NCBI GenBank assembly: GCA_029256645.1
Contig: JAQSXM010000183.1
Location: 1 to 7,000 of the forward strand
Reading direction: 5' to 3'
DNA length: 7,000 nt
From: Sporomusa sp.
GTDB lineage: Bacteria; Bacillota_C; Negativicutes; Sporomusales; Sporomusaceae
Part shown: positions 1 to 4,501 of the stretch, piece after piece
Numbering within the stretch: the first letter of the stretch is position 1
Layout: each line of letters opens with the position of its first letter
Program-made: the position numbers and the translations under genes
Notes under the pieces: generated by a model
The model's input: only the letters and a program-made list of their open reading frames with translations
What the model was told of the DNA's origin: nothing
The model's database searches: none

Positions 1-13
1 TGCTTAGTTCTTA

Positions 14-42
14 TTGATTTAGTGTTGAACAAGTGATATAAT
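14..42 (+). promoter_or_regulatory. Promoter of rnpB
   Basis: The -35 element TTGATT (14-19) and a perfect -10 TATAAT (37-42) are separated by 17 bases. A TG one base upstream of the -10 (34-35) makes it an extended -10. Transcription would start near 49-50, about a dozen bases ahead of the mature RNase P RNA 5' end, which fits a short processed leader. This is a strong sigma-A-type promoter, as expected for a housekeeping RNA. Confidence 0.7.
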
Positions 43-61
43 AAATATCCGGTTGATTAAC

Positions 62-418
62 CTCTGAGTACGAAAGATGATCGCGGGTGCTTGATTGCAC
101 TCGAGGAAAGTCCGAGCTCCTTAGGGCAGGGTGCTGGATAACATCCAGCGAGGGTGACCTCAGGGAAAGTGCCACAGAAATGTGAACCGCCAGGCATGTG
201 CCGGGTAAGGATGGAACGGTGCGGTAAGAGCGCACCAGCAGTCAGGTGACTGATTGGCTAGGTAAACCCCACCTGGAGCAAGACCGAATAGGGAAGGGAT
301 GAAGCTGCCCGCTGATCCTTCCGGGTTGTGTCGCTAGAGCCGTCAGGCAACTGCCGGCCAAGATAAATGATCGTCGCCGTTAACGCGGAACAGAACTCGG
401 CTTAATGACTACTCAGAA
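62..418 (+). ncRNA. rnpB: RNase P RNA, bacterial class A
   Basis: This is the catalytic RNA subunit of ribonuclease P, which removes 5' leaders from precursor tRNAs. The diagnostic conserved blocks are all present in order: the 5' P4 block GAGGAAAGTCCGAGCTCC (103-120), CAGGGAAAGTGCCACAGAAA (161-180), GGTAAGAGCGCACC (223-236), the AAACCCC...GAGCAAGACCGAATAGGG block (264-293), and the 3' P4 strand CAGAACTCGGCTTA (391-404). The terminal helix P1 is TCTGAGTA (63-70) pairing perfectly with TACTCAGA (410-417), which sets the ends to within a few bases. The GATAAATGATCGTC stretch before the 3' P4 strand resembles the class A (E. coli-like) form rather than the Bacillus class B form. An open reading frame on the opposite strand across this gene is an artefact. 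Family identity is certain; the exact mature ends are inferred from P1. Confidence 0.97.
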
Positions 419-427
419 AAAACAACG

Positions 428-458
428 AAAACCCGCGACCTTGATGGTTGCGGGTTTT
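428..458. terminator. Bidirectional terminator of rnpB and the nitroreductase gene
   Basis: The hairpin stem AAAACCCGCGACC (428-440) pairs with GGTTGCGGGTTTT (446-458) with one G-U pair and a 5-base loop. On the plus strand the stem runs into a T-rich tail (TTTTGTATTATTT), ending rnpB. On the minus strand it is followed by TTGTTTTTT and lies four bases past the nitroreductase stop codon, so it can serve both convergent genes. Confidence 0.85.
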
Positions 459-461
459 GTA

Positions 462-1022
462 TTATTTCCAGAATAATATTTCAGGGGATTTTTTGGGGAC
501 TGCAGGTGGGTTAACCTGCGGGTAGCCCACAATGATCGGGGCGATAGCTTCATAGCCTGTTGGAATACGAAGCTCCGCTTTAACTTCCGGCAGATTGAGA
601 AAGGCGCGGGCAAAACCGATCCAGCACGTACCAAGGGCTAGGTTATGTGCAGTCAGCATGAGATTCTGTGCGGCTAAACAACAGTCTTCACTGCTATGAA
701 GTTCGCTGGGTTTTGCAAAGATAATTATAAGGGATTGGGCATTATAAAAAATATTAAACTCAGGGTTTTCAAAGGCTGCTTTGTATTTATTCAGTTGCGG
801 CACTTGATCAAGTATACTCAAAAGATAATGTTTGCTACGGTCAGAATACTCTTTTAGAAGAGCGCCGTCCTGGATTATGGCATAAGCCCAAGGCTGAGAA
901 TTCATGGCACTGGGTGCTTGTACTGCTGAGTCTAATAACTTTTCGATAGTTGCCTTATCTACAGTGGTATTAGTGTAGCTGCGCACTGAACGGCGGCTGT
1001 TTATAGCTTCCTCAAGTTCCAT
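462..1022 (-). CDS. Nitroreductase family protein (FMN-dependent NAD(P)H oxidoreductase)
   Basis: The predicted protein has 186 residues and is cytoplasmic. It would reduce nitro, quinone or flavin-type substrates with NAD(P)H through bound FMN; the true substrate cannot be told from sequence. Near the N-terminus is the family's phosphate/FMN-binding stretch RRSVRSY (10-16). It is followed by APSAMNSQPW (36-45), the second classic nitroreductase motif, and a central GTCWIGFARAF segment near residue 130 that matches the family's glycine-rich strand-helix turn. Length suits the single-domain family, and no ferredoxin or F420 domain is fused. I start it at the ATG at 1022-1020, which has AAAGGA nine bases upstream. 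An in-frame ATG 24 codons earlier (1094) has no ribosome binding site and adds a low-complexity polar tail unlike the family. The gene converges on rnpB and is divergent from the transporter gene. Family call is firm. Confidence 0.92.
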   Translation of the reverse strand: MELEEAINSRRSVRSYTNTTVDKATIEKLLDSAVQAPSAMNSQPWAYAIIQDGALLKEYSDRSKHYLLSILDQVPQLNKYKAAFENPEFNIFYNAQSLIIIFAKPSELHSSEDCCLAAQNLMLTAHNLALGTCWIGFARAFLNLPEVKAELRIPTGYEAIAPIIVGYPQVNPPAVPKKSPEILFWK

Positions 1023-1112
1023 TAAAATCCATCCTTTCAAAATAGGCTTTTCTTGTTGGCCCTCGCTGCAAGTCTGAGTATTATTAGTAAGCATTGTTTT
1101 ATTTATAGGAAC

Positions 1113-1141
1113 ATATTAACTTAATCACCTGCAAATGTAAA
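1113..1141 (-). promoter_or_regulatory. Candidate promoter of the nitroreductase gene
   Basis: On the minus strand, TTTACA (1141-1136) and TAATAT (1118-1113) are spaced by exactly 17 bases. Both resemble sigma-A elements with one or two mismatches. The transcript would start near 1106 and have a leader of about 84 bases with no obvious hairpin. This placement also makes the upstream ATG at 1094 a very early and unlikely start. Confidence 0.4.
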
Positions 1142-1171
1142 GTTCTGGGGTGAAATATTGCTGAGATTGGT

Positions 1172-1191
1172 CATACTATAATTATTGTATG
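1172..1191 (+). promoter_or_regulatory. -10 element of the transporter promoter inside a near-perfect palindrome (possible operator)
   Basis: A perfect TATAAT lies at 1177-1182, but no good -35 is visible 16-18 bases upstream. The -10 lies in a 20-base inverted repeat CATACTATAATTATTGTATG in which only one of ten base pairs (T1177 with T1186) fails. The 15 bases 1176-1190 match the PerR box consensus TTATAATNATTATAA at 11 of 14 defined positions by hand. A promoter here would start transcription near 1189, which supports the translation start at 1214. The weak -35 plus an overlapping dyad suggests a regulated promoter, but AT-rich -10 sequences resemble Fur-family boxes by chance. Confidence 0.45.
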
Positions 1192-1200
1192 GATTTTGCT

Positions 1201-1206
1201 AGGGGG
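1201..1206 (+). promoter_or_regulatory. Ribosome binding site that fixes a TTG start
   Basis: AGGGGG sits seven bases before the TTG at 1214. The other in-frame TTG at 1196 lies upstream of this site, has no ribosome binding site of its own, and falls only a few bases after the predicted transcription start. The downstream TTG is therefore chosen. Confidence 0.75.
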
Positions 1207-1213
1207 AAATTAT

Positions 1214-1882
1214 TTGACAGCATTTATAACCGCACTTACCTTTGTAGTACTTGCTGAAATGGGGGATAAGACTCAGTTATTAGGTATGGCCTTTGCCACA
1301 CGTTATCCATGGCCAACTGTAATGGGTGGTGTTTTTGTAGCAACATTACTTAATCATCTGCTTGCCGTAGTTATTGGCAGTTACCTCACCATGTTTATTC
1401 CATTACAGTATGTCCAGATTATTGCCGCGGCCTCTTTTATTATATTTGGTTTATGGACAATCCGGGGTGATGAATTAAATGGCGAGGATAAAGATACACA
1501 CCACAGTCCTTTTTGGACAGTGACGATTGCATTTTTTATTGCAGAAATGGGAGATAAAACTCAACTGGCTACGATAGCATTGGCCGCTCAGTTTGCTAAT
1601 GAAATGATACCTGTATGGTTAGGAACAACTGCCGGTATGATGATAGCTAATGCAATCGGGATCCTGGTCGGCGTAGTTTTAGGAAAAAAGATTCCCGAGC
1701 GCTTAGTAAAATGGGTTGCGGCTATCAGTTTTATTTTCTTTGGCATGTATGGTCTGTACGAGTACCTGCCGCACGAGATGTTAACTATACCTGTTATGGC
1801 TGGTGGAATAGTGGCCATCTTTCTGGCCATCATCTTTGTTGCCAAACTGGGTGGTAATAAGCTGCCACGTGAGCAGCCGTAA
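1214..1882 (+). CDS. GDT1/UPF0016 (TMEM165) family membrane cation transporter
   Basis: The predicted integral membrane protein has 222 residues. Members of this family export Mn2+ (and in eukaryotes move Ca2+/Mn2+, probably in exchange for protons). The hallmark is two copies of an E-x-G-D-[KR]-[TS] motif in inverted-repeat halves; here both read EMGDKTQ, at residues 15-21 and 111-117. These acidic residues form the cation site in the family. Hydrophobic segments are seen at about 3-25, 35-63, 67-84, 101-125, 133-156 and 164-182, plus a seventh near 190-212. A short acidic, histidine-containing loop (GDELNGEDKD...HH, about 85-97) separates the halves. The start is an uncommon TTG chosen by the ribosome binding site. 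Transcription diverges from the nitroreductase. No clear intrinsic terminator follows, so transcripts may run into the leader of the next gene. Manganese export is inferred from the family, not shown here. Confidence 0.9.
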   Translation: MTAFITALTFVVLAEMGDKTQLLGMAFATRYPWPTVMGGVFVATLLNHLLAVVIGSYLTMFIPLQYVQIIAAASFIIFGLWTIRGDELNGEDKDTHHSPFWTVTIAFFIAEMGDKTQLATIALAAQFANEMIPVWLGTTAGMMIANAIGILVGVVLGKKIPERLVKWVAAISFIFFGMYGLYEYLPHEMLTIPVMAGGIVAIFLAIIFVAKLGGNKLPREQP

Positions 1883-1923
1883 GTAGTTAATGAAAAAATA
1901 TGTTTAAAATGTTATTTGATCAC

Positions 1924-1951
1924 TAGACAATTTGAGTTTTTATGCTATAAT
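1924..1951 (+). promoter_or_regulatory. Promoter of the GSIII gene (leader copy 1)
   Basis: The -35 element TAGACA (1924-1929), a 16-base spacer and the extended -10 TGCTATAAT (1943-1951) point to transcription from about 1957-1959. The -10 and the first transcribed bases, up to AACATATTTAAA, are nearly identical to those ahead of the second synthetase at 4335-4375. Confidence 0.7.
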
Positions 1952-1974
1952 ATAAACATATTTAAATAAGATTT

Positions 1975-1990
1975 GAGTCAATGATGACTC
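1975..1990 (+). promoter_or_regulatory. ANTAR-type antiterminator hairpin, copy 1
   Basis: The stem GAGTC (1975-1979) pairs with GACTC (1986-1990), closing the hexaloop AATGAT with A at position 1 and G at position 4. That loop pattern is the known signature of RNA hairpins bound by ANTAR-domain antitermination proteins. The 3' arm GACTC is also the first arm of the following terminator, so only one of the two hairpins can form. The small hairpin cannot outcompete the long terminator stem alone, which implies stabilisation by a bound protein. An alternative fold with a sixth A-U pair and a tetraloop is possible. The structure is visible; the ligand is inferred. Confidence 0.6.
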
Positions 1991-2028
1991 CTTCACATAA
2001 CAATGTATGTGGAGGAGTCTTTTTTTTT
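1986..2028 (+). terminator. Leader attenuator terminator upstream of the GSIII gene
   Basis: A 14-pair stem, GACTCCTTCACATA (1986-1999) with TATGTGGAGGAGTC (2006-2019), has one G-U pair and a 6-base loop, followed by nine T residues (2020-2028). It lies about 30 bases after the transcription start and about 120 bases ahead of the start codon, so it would stop transcription before glnN. Its 5' arm overlaps the antiterminator hairpin. Confidence 0.85.
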
Positions 2029-2046
2029 ACTTAATGCTTTAACTTT

Positions 2047-2075
2047 TTTACGGTTTTACTGAAATTCACTATAAT
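2047..2075 (+). promoter_or_regulatory. Candidate second promoter of the GSIII gene, downstream of the attenuator
   Basis: TTTACG (2047-2052) and a perfect TATAAT (2070-2075) are spaced by 17 bases. If used, transcription would start near 2082 and bypass the attenuator, giving a basal level of the enzyme. The -35 is weak, so this is a possibility rather than a firm call. Confidence 0.35.
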
Positions 2076-2146
2076 ATTTACTCCGGTAGTACTGTAATTT
2101 GAAAGTATACCATAAATTCTTTACGAAATTGAAAGGGGTTTTTTTG

Positions 2147-4240
2147 ATGAGCAAACTAGGTCAAATTTTTGGTTCAAACGTATTTAATGATGCAGTTATG
2201 AAGGAAAGTCTTCCTAAAGCTACTTACAAAGCTTTAAAGAAGACAATTGAAGAGGGGCTTCCTTTAGATCCTGCAGTTGCAGATGTAGTTGCCAGCGCAA
2301 TGAAAGATTGGGCGCTTGAAAAAGGTGCAACACATTTTACTCATTGGTTCCAGCCAATGACAGGCATCACTGCTGAGAAACACGACGCATTTATATCACC
2401 GACTTCAGATGGTAAAGCTATAATGGAGTTTTCAGGAAAAGAGTTAATAAAAGGGGAACCAGATGCTTCTTCATTCCCATCTGGTGGTCTGAGGGCTACC
2501 TTTGAAGCTAGAGGTTATACTGCATGGGATTGTACATCACCAGCATTTATAAAAGATGGTTCATTATGTATACCAACTGCTTTTTGTTCATATACAGGTG
2601 AAGCTCTGGATAAAAAAACGCCATTATTACGTTCAATGGAAGCTTTATCAAAACAAGCGCTGCGTGTATTAAGGGCACTTGGAGATACAACAACAAAAAA
2701 AGTAATTACAACTGTCGGACCAGAACAAGAGTATTTTATAGTTGACAAGAAAACGTTTAACCAAAGAAAAGACTTAATATTTACAGGAAGAACACTTTTT
2801 GGCGCTAAACCTCCCAAGGGACAGGAATTAGAAGATCATTATTTTGGTTCACTCAAAGAAAAAATTTCTGCTTACATGAAAGAATTAGATGAAGAGCTGT
2901 GGAAGCTTGGAATATCTTCTAAAACTAAACATAACGAAGTTGCCCCTGCGCAGCATGAGTTAGCTCCAATATTTACTACTACTAATATAGCAACAGATCA
3001 CAACCAACTTACTATGGATACAATGAAGAAGGTTGCTTTAAGACATGATCTTGTGTGCTTATTACATGAGAAACCATTTGCTGGAATTAACGGTTCCGGT
3101 AAACATAATAACTGGTCTATGGGAACAGATACTGGAATCAACCTACTTGAGCCAGGTTATACTCCACATGAGAATGAACAGTTTCTTGTATTTTTATGCT
3201 CTGTTATCAAAGCTGTAGATGAATATGCAGATCTATTAAGAGTTTCAGCTGCAAATCCGGGAAATGATCATAGACTAGGTGCTAACGAAGCTCCTCCGGC
3301 TATCATATCCATATTCTTAGGCGAGCAATTACAAGACATATTAGAACAAATTGAAAAAGGTGGAGCAACAAGCTCTAAATCTGGTGGTGAGATGGAAATT
3401 GGTGTTACTACACTGCCAGCTTTACCCAAAGATGCAACTGACAGAAACAGAACATCTCCATTTGCATTTACAGGTAATAAGTTTGAATTTAGAATGGTTC
3501 CATCTTCCGCTTCGATCGCCGCACCAAACTATATTTTAAATACTATAGTAGCTGAAGTATTAAGCGAAGTTGCTGATAGATTAGAAAAGGCTAACGATGT
3601 AGAGGCTGAAGTTAAAGCAATTCTTACTGAATATGTAACTAAGCATAAGAACGTAGTATTTAATGGAAACGGATACTCAGATGAATGGGTAGTTGAAGCT
3701 GAAAAGAGAGGACTTCCAAACATCAAGACTACTGTGGAATCTATTAAAGCATTAATTTCCGAAAAGAATTTAGCAGTAATGGAGAAACATGCTGTATTAA
3801 GCAGAGTCGAAATGGAATCCCGTTACGAAATAGATCTTGAAAATTATATTAAGACTATTAACATTGAAGCTTTAACAATGATAGAAATGGCTAAGAGACA
3901 AATACTTCCTGCAGTTATCAAGTTTGCTACAAACCTTGCTGCTTCTATTAATACAATCAAAGCTACAGGTGTAGCAGCTGATTTAACAGCTCAAACTGAA
4001 TTGTTAACAGAGGTATCTACATTAGCTGCAGCATTAAAGAAAAATATTGCTGTACTTGAAGAAGCAGTTGAAAAGGCCTCCAATGCTCATGGCGATACTT
4101 ATGAACAAGCTTCATTATTCAGATTTGATGTATTTGAGAAGATGGGAACTTTGAGAGAAGTTGCTGATACACTTGAAACCCTGGTAGATAAAGATGTATG
4201 GCCGATGCCAACTTATGGCGACCTATTGTTTAACGTATAA
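2147..4240 (+). CDS. glnN: Glutamine synthetase type III (GSIII, GlnN)
   Basis: This enzyme makes glutamine from glutamate, ammonium and ATP in the cytoplasm, the entry point of ammonium assimilation. At 697 residues it has the length of the dodecameric GSIII family, not the roughly 450 of GSI. The N-terminal GSIII-specific region includes FGSNVFND and [14 protein letters not shown] (about 60-74), then [18 protein letters not shown] (about 111-128). Catalytic-domain motifs follow: GPEQEYF (191-197, metal-binding glutamates 193 and 195), [11 protein letters not shown] (261-271), [10 protein letters not shown] (315-324, with the nucleotide-site histidine 320), [16 protein letters not shown] (370-385), [10 protein letters not shown] (432-441) and [12 protein letters not shown] (445-456). 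The C-terminus is helical. The start is the ATG with GAAAGGGG eight bases upstream; an upstream in-frame ATG at 2099 lacks a site. It is a single-gene unit with an attenuator leader and its own terminator. Arginine codons are overwhelmingly AGA/AGG (17 of 20), unlike the next gene, hinting at transfer from an AT-richer clostridial source. Confidence 0.97.
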   Translation: MSKLGQIFGSNVFNDAVMKESLPKATYKALKKTIEEGLPLDPAVADVVASAMKDWALEKGATHFTHWFQPMTGITAEKHDAFISPTSDGKAIMEFSGKELIKGEPDASSFPSGGLRATFEARGYTAWDCTSPAFIKDGSLCIPTAFCSYTGEALDKKTPLLRSMEALSKQALRVLRALGDTTTKKVITTVGPEQEYFIVDKKTFNQRKDLIFTGRTLFGAKPPKGQELEDHYFGSLKEKISAYMKELDEELWKLGISSKTKHNEVAPAQHELAPIFTTTNIATDHNQLTMDTMKKVALRHDLVCLLHEKPFAGINGSGKHNNWSMGTDTGINLLEPGYTPHENEQFLVFLCSVIKAVDEYADLLRVSAANPGNDHRLGANEAPPAIISIFLGEQLQDILEQIEKGGATSSKSGGEMEIGVTTLPALPKDATDRNRTSPFAFTGNKFEFRMVPSSASIAAPNYILNTIVAEVLSEVADRLEKANDVEAEVKAILTEYVTKHKNVVFNGNGYSDEWVVEAEKRGLPNIKTTVESIKALISEKNLAVMEKHAVLSRVEMESRYEIDLENYIKTINIEALTMIEMAKRQILPAVIKFATNLAASINTIKATGVAADLTAQTELLTEVSTLAAALKKNIAVLEEAVEKASNAHGDTYEQASLFRFDVFEKMGTLREVADTLETLVDKDVWPMPTYGDLLFNV

Positions 4241-4250
4241 TCTATGAAAT

Positions 4251-4281
4251 AAAAAGTCTGACTTACAAAGTCAGACTTTTT
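4251..4281 (+). terminator. Terminator of the GSIII gene
   Basis: A perfect 14-pair stem, AAAAAGTCTGACTT (4251-4264) with AAGTCAGACTTTTT (4268-4281), has a short loop and continues into a T-rich tail (TATTTTTAT). It begins 10 bases after the stop codon. It separates glnN from the second synthetase, which has its own promoter. Confidence 0.9.
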
Positions 4282-4334
4282 ATTTTTATGTGGACCTACT
4301 TGCAAATCCTGATGTCTACTGATGTGGAGACTCC

Positions 4335-4362
4335 TGGACAAATTGTATTTTTATGCTATAAT
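4335..4362 (+). promoter_or_regulatory. Promoter of the second glutamine synthetase gene (leader copy 2)
   Basis: The -35 element TGGACA (4335-4340), a 16-base spacer and the extended -10 TGCTATAAT (4354-4362) give a predicted start near 4368-4370. The TTTTTATGCTATAATA block and the AAACATATTTAAA that follows match copy 1 almost base for base, including bases past the transcription start that ordinary promoter constraint would not preserve. Confidence 0.7.
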
Positions 4363-4381
4363 AAAAACATATTTAAACCCT

Positions 4382-4397
4382 GAGTCAACGATGACTC
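4382..4397 (+). promoter_or_regulatory. ANTAR-type antiterminator hairpin, copy 2
   Basis: The stem GAGTC (4382-4386) pairs with GACTC (4393-4397) around the hexaloop AACGAT, again with A1 and G4. The loop differs from copy 1 only at position 3, a position that is free in the ANTAR signature. The 3' arm is shared with the following terminator, giving the same mutually exclusive pair as ahead of glnN. Confidence 0.6.
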
Positions 4398-4432
4398 TTC
4401 CGCAAGCAGCAAGTGGAGGGGTCTGTTTTTTT
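4393..4432 (+). terminator. Leader attenuator terminator upstream of the second glutamine synthetase
   Basis: An 11-pair stem, GACTCTTCCGC (4393-4403) with GTGGAGGGGTC (4413-4423), includes three G-U pairs and closes a 9-base loop, followed by TG and seven T residues. The stem sequence has drifted from copy 1 (GACTCC to GACTCT, GGAGTC to GGGGTC), yet every pair is kept, which argues that the structure is selected. Confidence 0.8.
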
Positions 4433-4439
4433 ACTTGTA

Positions 4440-4470
4440 TTGACCAGGGAGTAATGTGAAAACCTATACT
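4440..4470 (+). promoter_or_regulatory. Weak candidate second promoter of the second synthetase
   Basis: TTGACC (4440-4445) and TATACT (4465-4470) both look like good elements, but the spacer is 19 bases, longer than optimal. Its position just downstream of the attenuator mirrors the candidate bypass promoter of glnN. Confidence 0.22.
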
Positions 4471-4501
4471 GTAAGACATTCTGTGTATGAGGTGAAGAAA
4501 A

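Noticed and set aside
11..235. Minus-strand 74-codon open frame
   Set aside because: It lies antisense to the highly conserved RNase P RNA and its promoter and has no ribosome binding site or family resemblance.
1023..1094. 24-residue N-terminal extension of the nitroreductase
   Set aside because: The upstream ATG lacks a ribosome binding site, and the family begins at MELEEAINSRRSVRSY, which has AAAGGA at good spacing.
1196..1213. Upstream TTG start for the GDT1-family protein
   Set aside because: It has no ribosome binding site, while AGGGGG lies correctly before the TTG at 1214.
1909..1930. TnrA/GlnR-like site (TGTTA...TAGACA) ahead of glnN
   Set aside because: The half-sites are three bases too far apart for the TGTNA-N7-TNACA consensus and the second half is wrong.
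1000..2000. yybP-ykoY manganese riboswitch ahead of the transporter
   Set aside because: The predicted leader is only about 25 bases and contains none of the riboswitch's conserved paired loops.
1957..2028. Glutamine riboswitch or other metabolite aptamer in the leaders
   Set aside because: The leaders are only about 70 bases and hold no multi-helix aptamer; the hairpin/terminator pair accounts for nearly all of the sequence.
2099..2146. 16-residue extension of GSIII
   Set aside because: No ribosome binding site precedes 2099; GAAAGGGG precedes 2147, and the family begins near SKLGQIFG.
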